Shown one piece after another: positions 6,276 through 12,822 of a stretch of 12,822 bases of DNA (its first letter is position 1; each line of letters starts with the position of its first letter). Location: positions 1 through 12,822 of the forward strand of contig JBHGBB010000114.1 in the NCBI GenBank assembly GCA_041946755.1, given 5' to 3'. Below the pieces are notes generated by a model. That model made no database searches and was not told the origin of the DNA. It was given only the letters and a program-made list of their open reading frames with translations. The position numbers and the translations under genes are program-made. This DNA comes from JBHGBB01 sp041946755 (GTDB lineage Bacteria > UBP4 > UBA4092 > JAOAEQ01).

Positions 6276-7430
6276 ATGGCAATGATTAAAGCCGGAATAA
6301 TCGGCACCGGATTTATCGGGCCGGCGCATGTTGAAGCGATTCGTCGGCTTGGATTCGTTGAAGTTATCGCGTTAGCCGAGAATTCGTTGTCCCGGGCGAA
6401 AGAAAAAGCGAAAGAGTTGCAGATTCCACTAGCCTATGGCGATTACCGGGAGATGTTACGCAATCCCGATATTCAAGTTATCCATAACTGCACACCAAAT
6501 TATCTGCATTATCGGCTTACCCTGGATACTATTGCTGCCGGGAAACATATTATTTCAGAGAAACCATTATCGATGAATGAACAGGAATCAGCGAAATTGG
6601 TTGCCGCGGTTAAGAAAGCCAAACTAGTGAACGCAATCGATTTCAATTATCGCGGGTATCCGTTGGTGCAACAGGCGAAACAGATGATTGCTGCCGGTGA
6701 ACTCGGTCAGCTCTATTTGATTCATGGTTCTTATCTCCAGGATTGGCTGTTATATTCCACCGATTATAACTGGCGGTTAGAATCGAATCTCAGCGGGAAC
6801 TTGCGAGCGATCGCCGATATCGGGTCGCATTGGTGCGATTTAGTCCAGTATATTACCGGGAAAGAAATCACCGAAGTATATGCGGATTTAAAAACCGTTA
6901 TTCCGACTCGAATTCGGCCGCAAGGGGTTATCGAAACGTTTACCAAGCAATCCCGCAATCCACAATCTACAATCCGGAATATGAAGGTTGATACGGAAGA
7001 TTATGGCGCAGTATTATTGCGGTTTGCCGGTGGCCAGAGTGGGGTATTTTTAGTTAGTCAGGTTAGTGCCGGTAGGAAAAACCGATTATGGTTCGAGATC
7101 GATGGCAGTAAATCCTCGATATCCTGGGACCAGGAAGAACCGAATATCCTTTGGCTGGGGCATCGGGAGAAACCAAACGAGATTCTACCGAAAGACCCGG
7201 GGTTATTAGCAGACTCGGCAAAAGGATATGCCCATTATCCGGGTGGCCATCCGGAAGGATATCCTGATGGATTAAAGAATCTGCTCCATAACGTATATCA
7301 AGACATACGAAATGGTACAGGTTGCGGTGAGTATCCGAAATTTATTGATGGGCATAGGGCGATGCTGCTCAATGCTGCGATATTAAAAAGTTATAAAACA
7401 AAAAAATGGATTAAGGTAAATCCGAAATAA
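6276..7430 (+). CDS. Gfo/Idh/MocA-family NAD(P)-dependent oxidoreductase
   Basis: Residues 5-120 form a Rossmann fold with the dinucleotide-binding motif GIIGTGFIGPAH (7-18), and the family EKP motif is at 95-97. The second domain has the DIGSHWCDL motif (181-189), with D181 and H185 as likely catalytic residues. The C-terminal half has the usual HYPGGHPEGYPDGL and DGHRAML stretches. The 384-residue length is normal. These enzymes oxidise or reduce a sugar or inositol hydroxyl in the cytoplasm; the exact substrate cannot be read. Residues 225-234 (QSRNPQSTIR) are encoded by a heptad DNA repeat and look like an insertion just before the conserved VDTEDYGAVLLRF strand. The start has a perfect AAGGAGGTG about ten bases upstream. 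The isomerase-like gene follows 150 bases later, probably in the same transcript, and such pairs are typical of sugar catabolic loci. Confidence 0.93.
   Translation: MAMIKAGIIGTGFIGPAHVEAIRRLGFVEVIALAENSLSRAKEKAKELQIPLAYGDYREMLRNPDIQVIHNCTPNYLHYRLTLDTIAAGKHIISEKPLSMNEQESAKLVAAVKKAKLVNAIDFNYRGYPLVQQAKQMIAAGELGQLYLIHGSYLQDWLLYSTDYNWRLESNLSGNLRAIADIGSHWCDLVQYITGKEITEVYADLKTVIPTRIRPQGVIETFTKQSRNPQSTIRNMKVDTEDYGAVLLRFAGGQSGVFLVSQVSAGRKNRLWFEIDGSKSSISWDQEEPNILWLGHREKPNEILPKDPGLLADSAKGYAHYPGGHPEGYPDGLKNLLHNVYQDIRNGTGCGEYPKFIDGHRAMLLNAAILKSYKTKKWIKVNPK
6948..6976 (+). repeat. In-frame CAATCCR heptad repeat inside the oxidoreductase gene
   Basis: Four near-identical units in a row: CAATCCCG (6948-6955), CAATCCA (6956-6962), CAATCTA (6963-6969) and CAATCCG (6970-6976). 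They encode QSRNPQSTIR. From memory, the translated pattern resembles peptides that appear wherever this kind of short-period repeat is read through in environmental genomes. It keeps the reading frame. Confidence 0.7.
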
Positions 7431-7436
7431 ATTTGG

Positions 7437-7527
7437 AACGCAGATAGCCGCTGATTTAGTAAATTAGCGCAGTAAACTTATTTTATTTGTTATCTTGGTT
7501 TTATCTGTGGGAATCAACGGCTGATTA
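7437..7527. repeat. Imperfect palindromic dispersed repeat between oxidoreductase and isomerase genes
   Basis: GCCGCTGATT (7447-7456) is matched at 9 of 10 positions by the inverse of AATCAACGGC (7512-7521). Inside these, GCAGTAAAC (7469-7477) faces GTTTTATCTGTG (7498-7509). The flanking words (AACGCAGATA, TTATCTGTGGGAATC) resemble the CGCAGAT/CGCTGATT class of dispersed repeats. It fills most of the gap between the two genes. Confidence 0.5.
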
Positions 7528-7534
7528 TGTTGGT

Positions 7535-7560
7535 TTCGATATTCGAAATTCGATATTCGG
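7535..7560 (+). repeat. Short direct repeat of TTCGATATTCG
   Basis: TTCGATATTCG (7535-7545) is repeated exactly at 7549-7559 after a three-base AAA spacer, immediately before the isomerase ribosome binding site. It is part of the false upstream extension of the isomerase frame (from the ATG at 7527) and supports placing the true start at 7581. Confidence 0.7.
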
Positions 7561-7568
7561 ATTTAAAC

Positions 7569-7576
7569 AAGGAGGT
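7569..7576 (+). promoter_or_regulatory. Shine-Dalgarno deciding the isomerase start
   Basis: AAGGAGGT lies four bases before the ATG at 7581. The upstream in-frame ATG at 7527 has no ribosome binding site, and its first 18 codons are repeat sequence, so 7581 is the start. Confidence 0.85.
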
Positions 7577-7580
7577 AGGT

Positions 7581-8480
7581 ATGTATTTAGGTTTTTTAAC
7601 GGTATGTTTAGGGAAAGTCGAATTACCCAAATTGGTTAAATGGGCATCGGAAAACGGGTTTGAATCGTTAGAAGTAGCTGCCTGGCCGGTAGATAGCGAC
7701 CGGGATTATGCGGGAAGTACGCTTAATGTCGCGCAACTGAATCAGAAGAAAGCCGATGAACTCAAGAAAGTTTTTGCGCAGAATAAGGTAAAAATCTCAT
7801 CGTTAGCGTTTTATGATAATAATCTGCATCCGGATAAGAAGAAACGAGAAGCGGTGCATGAGCATCTCTATAAGGTCATCGATGCGGCGGAAATGTTGGG
7901 GGTTGACCAAGCCGGAACCTTTATCGGTCGCGATCCAAACCTAACGATTGAAGAGAACCTGAAAGAATTCCAGAAAGTATTCAAGCCGCATCTGGAATAT
8001 GCGAAAAAGCATAAGGTGAAATTAATTATCGAGAATTGCCCGATGGTCGGCTGGCAAAAACCGGAATTGGTCGGGAATATAGCGTTTTCACCGGAGTTAT
8101 GGAAACAGATGTTTGAATTACGGCCGGAAGAGAATTTTGGATTGAATCTCGATCCGTCCCATCTATATTGGCTAGGTATAAATTATCTGGAAGCGACTAG
8201 AGAGTATGCTTCCCGAATATTGCATACCCATGCGAAAGATACCGAAATTATTTCCAAGAAACTCGGTACCGGGTCGATTTATGGCCGCGGCTGGTGGCGG
8301 TATCGGATGCCGGGATTAGGGCAAATCGATTGGAATAAATGGATTTCCATTTTAAGCGAATCGGGATATAATGGCGCGGTATCAATCGAGCATGAAGACC
8401 CGGTTTGGGAAGGCAGTGAAGAGAAGACCAAGAAGGGATTATTTATCGCGAAACGGTGTTTATCGAATTATTTGGTATAA
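7581..8480 (+). CDS. Sugar phosphate isomerase/epimerase (xylose-isomerase-like TIM barrel)
   Basis: The 299-residue protein starts directly at the first barrel strand (MYLGFLTVCLG). Its order of motifs is that of the xylose-isomerase-like/AP-endonuclease-2 superfamily. The expected metal ligands are E151 (LIIENCP), D191 and H194 (LNLDPSHL), H215 or H217 (ILHTHAKD) and E270 (VSIEHED). A PGLGQIDW loop (244-251) is also typical. The protein is cytoplasmic and would isomerise or epimerise a sugar, keto-sugar or inositol derivative with a divalent metal. The adjacent Gfo/Idh/MocA gene fits a pathway in which a sugar is oxidised and then isomerised. An ATG 54 bases upstream is in frame, but it lies in repeat sequence without a ribosome binding site and is rejected. 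A weak hairpin follows the stop (8493-8507, ATCGAA/TTCGAT). Confidence 0.9.
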   Translation: MYLGFLTVCLGKVELPKLVKWASENGFESLEVAAWPVDSDRDYAGSTLNVAQLNQKKADELKKVFAQNKVKISSLAFYDNNLHPDKKKREAVHEHLYKVIDAAEMLGVDQAGTFIGRDPNLTIEENLKEFQKVFKPHLEYAKKHKVKLIIENCPMVGWQKPELVGNIAFSPELWKQMFELRPEENFGLNLDPSHLYWLGINYLEATREYASRILHTHAKDTEIISKKLGTGSIYGRGWWRYRMPGLGQIDWNKWISILSESGYNGAVSIEHEDPVWEGSEEKTKKGLFIAKRCLSNYLV

Positions 8481-8548
8481 AACATGCTCTTAATCGAATA
8501 ATTCGATAGCAGACGGAAATATATTTTCCTGAAATCGAAATTAAGAAT

Positions 8549-8577
8549 ACTATATCTCCATATAGTGAAGGGAGGGG
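8549..8577 (+). promoter_or_regulatory. Hairpin just before the lipoprotein ribosome binding site
   Basis: ACTATAT (8549-8555) and ATATAGT (8560-8566) are perfect inverted arms around a four-base CTCC loop. GGGAGGGG follows within a few bases. The loop is complementary to the GGAG core, so it could be a translational control hairpin, or simply an operator. No ligand-binding fold is recognised. Confidence 0.35.
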
Positions 8578-8583
8578 AAATAT

Positions 8584-8772
8584 ATGAACTGGTATAAAGC
8601 GATCGCGATGCTCTTAGCAGTATTAGTCGTAGTGCTAAGTCTCGTATCTTGCGATGGGACGGTAGTATATCGCGATGATTGGCGGCCGCCGCCAGGACCG
8701 CATTGGGTACCCGGGCATTGGAGCTGGGATGGCGGTGATTGGGTATGGATTGGCGGACATTGGCGGCCTTGA
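8584..8772 (+). CDS. Small lipoprotein with WXXGXW repeats
   Basis: This 62-residue protein has a clear lipoprotein signal: MNWYKAIAMLL, a hydrophobic run, then LVSC with the lipid-modified cysteine at residue 23. The mature part of about 40 residues is rich in Trp, Gly and Pro, with repeated W-P-G-H-W type units (HWVPGHWSWDGG and WVWIGGHW). This is the WXXGXW (YXWGXW) repeat family, whose function is unknown; members are small envelope proteins. It would sit on the periplasmic side of a membrane. The start has a strong GGGAGGGG seven bases before the ATG. A terminator-like hairpin follows, so it is probably the last gene of its transcript or is expressed on its own. Confidence 0.85.
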   Translation: MNWYKAIAMLLAVLVVVLSLVSCDGTVVYRDDWRPPPGPHWVPGHWSWDGGDWVWIGGHWRP

Positions 8773-8801
8773 TGCGCATGAACAGACAGAGAATGGATTA
8801 T

Positions 8802-8887
8802 AGAGTAGACAGAATAATAGATAGTTCGGTTAATTTAGCAGGAAGGTTAACCCGATATTATCGGTAGATTCTGTCTACTCTTTTTTT
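8802..8887 (+). terminator. Long-stem terminator or attenuator abutting the NtrC-type gene
   Basis: AGAGTAGACAGAAT (8802-8815) and ATTCTGTCTACTCT (8868-8881) pair perfectly over 14 bp and run straight into seven T (8881-8887), a strong intrinsic-terminator signature. The 52-base interior contains two further small stems: GGTTAA/TTAACC (8828-8833 with 8847-8852) and CCGA/TCGG (8852-8855 with 8861-8864). The next gene's ATG is only six bases past the T-run. It could simply end the lipoprotein transcript, or act as an attenuator for the regulator. Confidence 0.75.
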
Positions 8888-8893
8888 GAAGGT

Positions 8894-10279
8894 ATGGCGA
8901 ACAGTAAATTGGAAATAAATATTTTAGTAGTCGATGATGAACCGAAACAAGCGGAAATATTCCAGCAGGCGCTGACTAAAGATGGATATTCGGTGCAAAC
9001 GGCAAATAGCGGGGAAACCGCTATCCGGTATTTAAAACAGGAACCGGTACAGATTGTTATCACCGATTTACGGATGCCGAAAATCGATGGATTAGAATTA
9101 TTCCATTGGATTAAACGGAATAATCCGGAAACCGCGGTGATTTTCGTTACCGCTTATGCGACAGTCGAAACGGCAGTCGATGCCTTGAAATCCGGTGCCC
9201 GGGATTATCTCTTGAAACCGGTTAAACTGGATGAACTGCGGTTACGGGTTAAAAATATCGTATCGGAATTGGTATTAAAACAGGAAAATGTTCTCTTGAA
9301 AGATACCGTCCAGAAGAAATATCGGTTCGAAAATATCATTGGTACCAGTAAACCGATGCAGGAAGTGTTCGCGAAAATAAAAAAGGTTGCACCGAGCGCG
9401 ACTACGGTTCTTATCCGGGGAGAAAGCGGGACCGGGAAAGAGCTGGTTGCGCAAGCTATCCATAGTCTTTCACCTCGAAACCAATCGCCGTTTGTTAAAG
9501 CGACTTGCGCGGCATTGCCGGAAGGGTTATTAGAATCGGAATTATTCGGCCATGTTAAAGGGGCGTTTACCGGCGCGATTCGGGATCGGGAAGGCCGGTT
9601 CGAAGCCGCAAATAATGGCACTATCTTTTTAGATGAAATCGGGGATATTCCATTAACCACTCAGGTCAAACTGTTGCGGGTATTGCAAGAGCGGCAGTTC
9701 GAACGGGTAGGAGATACCCAAACGATTACGGTTGATGTCCGGGTGATTGCGGCAACGAATAAGAATCTGGAAGATGCATTACAGCAGAAAGAGTTTCGGG
9801 AAGATTTATATTATCGGCTGAATGTGGTCAGTATCTATCTGCCGTCGTTACGTGAGAGAAAAGAAGATATCCCGGCGTTAATCGATCATTTCCTAACCAA
9901 ATTCTCTGCGAATACCCCTAATCAGGATGCAAAGAAAAAGCCAAAACTTGATTCCGCTACCTTAGACTTGATTCTGCAATATCATTGGCCGGGGAATATT
10001 AGAGAACTTGAAAATGCGATCGAGCATGCTTTGGTTATGGGTAACGGTGAACTTATTCTGCCGGAAGATTTACCGATTCCGATTCAGAGTAGCCAGGAAC
10101 AATTAGCCGCTAAAGCCGAAACGGTATTGGATGAAGGTATAACCTTGGAAGATATGGAACGCCGGCTGATTCGGAGCGCGTTGGTTAAAACCCAGAATAA
10201 TCAGAGTAAAGCCGCGAAACTGCTCGGTATCACCCGCCGGACTCTGGGATACCGGATGAAAAAATATAATATCGAATAG
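8894..10279 (+). CDS. NtrC-family sigma-54-dependent response regulator
   Basis: Residues 9-122 are a receiver domain with acidic pocket D14/D15, phosphoacceptor D58 (VITDLRMP), T86 and K108. Residues 148-385 are a sigma-54-interaction AAA+ domain with Walker A GESGTGKE (176-183), the sigma-54 contact loop GAFTGA (223-228), Walker B IFLDEIGD (244-251) and an arginine-finger region FREDLYYRLN. Residues 415-460 carry a Fis-type helix-turn-helix (NQSKAAKLLGITRRTLGYR). All key residues are intact at a normal 461-residue length. When phosphorylated it would oligomerise, hydrolyse ATP and activate sigma-54 promoters. No histidine kinase lies in the window and I found no good -24/-12 promoter nearby, so its partner and targets are unknown. 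The ATG has only GAAGG almost touching it and follows a terminator T-run, so its expression is unusual. The glycosidase frame begins 11 bases after its stop. Confidence 0.95.
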   Translation: MANSKLEINILVVDDEPKQAEIFQQALTKDGYSVQTANSGETAIRYLKQEPVQIVITDLRMPKIDGLELFHWIKRNNPETAVIFVTAYATVETAVDALKSGARDYLLKPVKLDELRLRVKNIVSELVLKQENVLLKDTVQKKYRFENIIGTSKPMQEVFAKIKKVAPSATTVLIRGESGTGKELVAQAIHSLSPRNQSPFVKATCAALPEGLLESELFGHVKGAFTGAIRDREGRFEAANNGTIFLDEIGDIPLTTQVKLLRVLQERQFERVGDTQTITVDVRVIAATNKNLEDALQQKEFREDLYYRLNVVSIYLPSLRERKEDIPALIDHFLTKFSANTPNQDAKKKPKLDSATLDLILQYHWPGNIRELENAIEHALVMGNGELILPEDLPIPIQSSQEQLAAKAETVLDEGITLEDMERRLIRSALVKTQNNQSKAAKLLGITRRTLGYRMKKYNIE

Positions 10280-10290
10280 ACCTACCATAA

Positions 10291-12684
10291 ATGGATGATA
10301 AATCCCAAATTCCAAATCCGAAAAATAATCTAACCGCAAAGTTCGCTAAGAACAATCGCAAAGAACGCAAAGAAAAAATATCTATTTTCACGATCTTTGC
10401 GCCTTCTCTGCGATCTCTGCGGTTAAGTATTTATATTTTGGGCATTTGGATTTTGAGTTTTGGGGTTTGGCAGCGCAGTTATGCTGCCGTTTCTCCTTGG
10501 GGTATCACCGAAACCAATATCGATACTACTGTACTCATCAATTCGATTCAACATCTAACCGAAATCAATTCTAATCAGAAGAATGAGATTATCGCATTGG
10601 AGAAAAGAGGGATTGATGGCGCTTATCCCCGGGTAACGGTTACTGTTGCCGAGAATTTCCTGGCGTTTGCGAAAGAGGATATCGAACATCACGATCCTGC
10701 CCGAGCCTTGTATACGGTCAGAACCCTGGATCAATTATTGCAAGATAATCGGAAACTACTGGATAAATTAGGTTCGCTCAATACTCCTCCGAAACCGGTA
10801 CCACACTATATCACCAGCCCCAGGAAAATTCAGGAATATAGTTTTTATGCTACCACAAAAACCTTTAATGGCAAGAAAGCATATCGGCCGGTATTCTTCA
10901 CCGGGTATGGCCATTTCGCCCAGGTTAGAGCCGATTTGGAGAAGTTTTCCGGATATGGAACTGATCTGATCCAAATCGAAATCGGCCCGCAATTTATTCT
11001 GAATACCGAATCGACCATCAATACTGCGGAAATAAATAATTTCTTGAGTGTTGCCGACCGGGCAGCGAAAAGTAATGTCGGGATCGATCTCTTATTAAGT
11101 CCGCATTATTGGCCGGACTGGGTGAAATCGAAATATCCAAATCTCCACGAATGCGGTGGGATGGCGTTTTGTATCGATGCCCCGGAATCAAAGAAGATTC
11201 TATCCGATTATTTCAAAGCATTGCTACCGAGAATAAAAGATTGTCCGGCATTATTCAGTATCTGCCTCACCAATGAGCCGCGATATTTTATGTTCGATTC
11301 CATGAACGAGCAGGTTATAAAATGTCCGTATACCGTTCAAGCTTGGAAAACATGGTTGCAAAAAACCCATCGGAATATTCAAACGCTGAATGCTCGATAT
11401 CAGAGCGAATATAAATCGTTCAGCGAAGTGCCGATACCGCCGTTCAAACCTGCACCTACCCCGAGATATTACGATTGGTGCCGGTTTAATGCGGAACGGT
11501 TCGCTGCCTGGCATCAATGGATGGCGGGAGAAGTGCGACGGTTAGCCCCGAAGGTACCGATTCATGCCAAAGAATCGGTATTATTAGCGGTCACCGACCG
11601 GGGAAGATTGCATTGGGGAGTTGAACCCGAACTATTTGCCGAATTGAGCGATATTAATGGAAACGATGATTATAAATTCTATTATCCGAATGAAACCTAT
11701 CTAACTTCCTGGTGGCAGGAGAATCTGGATTATGATTTTCTAGCGTCAGTCGCCAAGAAACCGATTTTTAATTCGGAGAACCATATTATTGGGGACCGGG
11801 ATTTGGGGCTGGTACCACCGGAACATGTCCGGAATGTTCTCTGGCAGGGAGCGATTCATGGGCAGGGCGCGACCACTATCTGGGTTTGGGAACGAACCTT
11901 CGATCCGAACCATGATTTCGCCGGCAGTATTATGCATCGGCCGGATTGCGCGCGGATGGTAGGAATAACCAACCTCGATTTGCAAAAGTTTGCGCGGGAA
12001 ATTACCGCAATTAATCAGGCAGACCCGAAATATGTTATCCTGCATTCATATTCTTCATTAGTCTATTCGCAGGAATATCTGGATGCATTCTATAAAATTT
12101 ATGAGACCTTAAACTCCAGCGGATTGCGGGTCGGATTTGTTACCGAACGGCAATTAGCGGTAAATAAATTAGCTCCGGATAAAATTCTGATTATTCCTAA
12201 TGCTCCGAATTTAACCGATGCGGCATATCGCGGGCTCCAGCAATTTATTAAACAGGGCGGGAAAATTATCGGAATATCGAAATTGCCGAAAACTTTGATT
12301 ACGGCTAATGAATATCAGCAGCATCGGTCTAAACCGATACCATTATGGAAATGGTTCGATATTTCATTGTCGAAAGAAGAATTATTGGATAAATTCCATG
12401 CGAGTTTTAAACAGGTACATAAAGATTCTCCGATTAAAGTGGTTGATTCCCAAACCGGGAAACCGATTATTGGGATCGAATATTTATCCGCGAAAGTTGG
12501 CGATCATTGGGTGGTTAATCTATCGAATTATCTTAAGATCGATAAAACGGTTATCGTTACCTATAACCACCAGCCAATGAAATGTAAAAACCTTTTTACT
12601 GACGAACAGCTTAATACTATCACGATACCTCCTCTCGACCCGGTCTTATTCCAACTTAAACCTCAAGACTGTCTTTCTCCCTAA
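10291..12684 (+). CDS. Exported clan GH-A glycosidase, GH42 beta-galactosidase-like
   Basis: Residues 1-65 are an unusual N-terminus: a long basic stretch, then a hydrophobic core YILGIWILSFGVW (48-60) and QRSYA, with probable cleavage before AVSPWG. Residues 72-165 are helical. Residues 183-540 look like a clan GH-A TIM barrel, with acid/base E329 (CLTNEPRYF) and nucleophile E496 (FNSENHII). Residues 578-665 (YVILHSYSS to GGKIIGI) resemble the flavodoxin-like trimerisation domain of GH42 beta-galactosidases, followed by a beta-rich end. A retaining beta-glycosidase acting outside the cytoplasm is expected; beta-galactoside is the best guess, not proven. No ribosome binding site precedes the ATG at 10291, and no other ATG occurs before residue 291. 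The first 60 codons run through a nested inverted repeat, so the true start is uncertain: a TTG within the right arm is an alternative. The gene lies 11 bases behind the regulator and may be co-transcribed. Confidence 0.82.
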   Translation: MDDKSQIPNPKNNLTAKFAKNNRKERKEKISIFTIFAPSLRSLRLSIYILGIWILSFGVWQRSYAAVSPWGITETNIDTTVLINSIQHLTEINSNQKNEIIALEKRGIDGAYPRVTVTVAENFLAFAKEDIEHHDPARALYTVRTLDQLLQDNRKLLDKLGSLNTPPKPVPHYITSPRKIQEYSFYATTKTFNGKKAYRPVFFTGYGHFAQVRADLEKFSGYGTDLIQIEIGPQFILNTESTINTAEINNFLSVADRAAKSNVGIDLLLSPHYWPDWVKSKYPNLHECGGMAFCIDAPESKKILSDYFKALLPRIKDCPALFSICLTNEPRYFMFDSMNEQVIKCPYTVQAWKTWLQKTHRNIQTLNARYQSEYKSFSEVPIPPFKPAPTPRYYDWCRFNAERFAAWHQWMAGEVRRLAPKVPIHAKESVLLAVTDRGRLHWGVEPELFAELSDINGNDDYKFYYPNETYLTSWWQENLDYDFLASVAKKPIFNSENHIIGDRDLGLVPPEHVRNVLWQGAIHGQGATTIWVWERTFDPNHDFAGSIMHRPDCARMVGITNLDLQKFAREITAINQADPKYVILHSYSSLVYSQEYLDAFYKIYETLNSSGLRVGFVTERQLAVNKLAPDKILIIPNAPNLTDAAYRGLQQFIKQGGKIIGISKLPKTLITANEYQQHRSKPIPLWKWFDISLSKEELLDKFHASFKQVHKDSPIKVVDSQTGKPIIGIEYLSAKVGDHWVVNLSNYLKIDKTVIVTYNHQPMKCKNLFTDEQLNTITIPPLDPVLFQLKPQDCLSP
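10300..10461. repeat. 162-bp nested inverted repeat (MITE-like) at the glycosidase 5' end
   Basis: The outer arms are 10300-10326 (AAATCCCAAATTCC...) and 10435-10461, inversely matching at 21 of 27 positions. The inner arms are 10331-10367 (TAACCGCAAAGTTCGC...) and 10391-10425, matching at 28 of 35 aligned positions with a 2-base gap. The loop is 10368-10390. Each arm itself shows short-period repetition (CGCAAAGAACGCAAAG; CAAATTCCAAATCC). The element holds no transposase gene. The whole element is open in the glycosidase frame. Confidence 0.8.
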
Positions 12685-12690
12685 TATGGT

Positions 12691-12726
12691 ATAGACATTG
12701 ATTCCGGATATTGAAGTGTCTATTTT
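12691..12726 (+). terminator. Weak hairpin after the glycosidase gene
   Basis: ATAGACA (12691-12697) and TGTCTAT (12717-12723) pair over 7 bp around a 19-base interior, followed by TTTT and a CT-rich stretch. It begins seven bases after the stop codon. The stem is short and the loop large, so this is only a possible terminator; the hairpin at the window end is stronger. Confidence 0.35.
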
Positions 12727-12795
12727 CTCTAAGAAATATATTTCCAGTATTAGTATTTGATACTTGGGATTTAGTACTTTTTATACCGGAGTAGA

Positions 12796-12822
12796 ACCCG
12801 AATTGGTCGGACCAATTCGGGT
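12796..12822. terminator. 13-bp perfect palindrome at the window edge, probable terminator
   Basis: ACCCGAATTGGTC (12796-12808) is mirrored exactly at 12810-12822 around one base. As RNA this is an 11-bp GC-containing stem with a TCGGA loop. The window ends at the stem base, so a T-run on the plus side cannot be checked. The preceding bases (12745-12780) are another short-period stretch (TAGTATTTGATACTTGGG) with no gene. Confidence 0.55.

Noticed and set aside
7527..7580. Upstream ATG extending the isomerase by 18 residues
   Set aside because: The extension is largely the TTCGATATTCG repeat and lacks a ribosome binding site, while AAGGAGGT sits correctly before 7581.
9205..9660. 151-codon minus-strand ORF opposite the NtrC-type gene
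   Set aside because: It is a shadow of the conserved AAA+ domain on the other strand.
10331..10425. CRISPR array suggested by CGCAAAG repetition
   Set aside because: The units are short and degenerate with no unique spacers; the pattern is an inverted repeat, not a direct-repeat array.
10468..10485. TGGCAG...TGCT as a sigma-54 -24/-12 promoter
   Set aside because: The GG and GC elements are two bases too far apart, and the site lies inside the glycosidase reading frame.
12745..12780. Short-period stretch TAGTATTTGATACTTGGG as another copy of the inverted-repeat family
   Set aside because: Only a short AAATCCCAA-like word is shared with the 10300 element, which is too little to claim the same family.

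Overview
This is a window from a bacterial chromosome. I read it as coming from a Gram-negative, probably uncultured lineage. The reasons are signal peptides, a lipobox protein, a sigma-54 (NtrC-type) activator, strong GGAGG ribosome binding sites, and dispersed short-period repeats of the kind common in environmental bacterial genomes. The sequence alone does not fix the phylum. I see no rRNA, tRNA, insertion sequence or CRISPR array.

Layout: (1) 1-618 is the 3' part of a membrane-anchored protein of unknown function, already open at the window edge. (2) 702-2861 is an exported calcineurin-type metallophosphoesterase fused to a PQQ-like beta-propeller. (3) 2936-3202 is a small basic protein of unknown function, ending inside a 15-bp palindromic terminator. 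It converges on (4) a stand-alone Cas4-like PD-(D/E)XK/Fe-S protein (3224-3823, minus). (5) 3836-4427 has no convincing gene, but carries an operator-like palindrome and possible decayed coding remnants. (6) 4428-5786 (minus) is an exported subtilisin-like protease that ends abruptly after a T5 run. (7) 5787-6275 is a long divergent promoter region. (8) A plus-strand series follows: Gfo/Idh/MocA oxidoreductase (6276-7430), xylose-isomerase-like TIM-barrel protein (7581-8480), WXXGXW lipoprotein (8584-8772), NtrC-family response regulator (8894-10279) and an exported GH42-like clan GH-A glycosidase (10291-12684).

How the genes may work together (inference): the oxidoreductase and the isomerase/epimerase are a common pair in sugar, keto-sugar or inositol-like catabolism. 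The exported glycosidase nearby could supply substrate, so 6276-12684 may be a small carbohydrate-use locus. The NtrC regulator sits inside it, directly behind a terminator-like hairpin, with no kinase partner visible.

The most unusual theme is dispersed short-period repeats entering coding sequence. A CAATCCR-type heptad repeat lies in frame inside the oxidoreductase. Another repeat block lies just before the isomerase start. A 162-bp nested inverted repeat (10300-10461) reads through in frame as the N-terminus of the glycosidase, and its right arm encodes the hydrophobic core of the predicted signal peptide. This resembles, in principle, the in-frame palindromic elements of Rickettsia, but the repeat sequences here are different.
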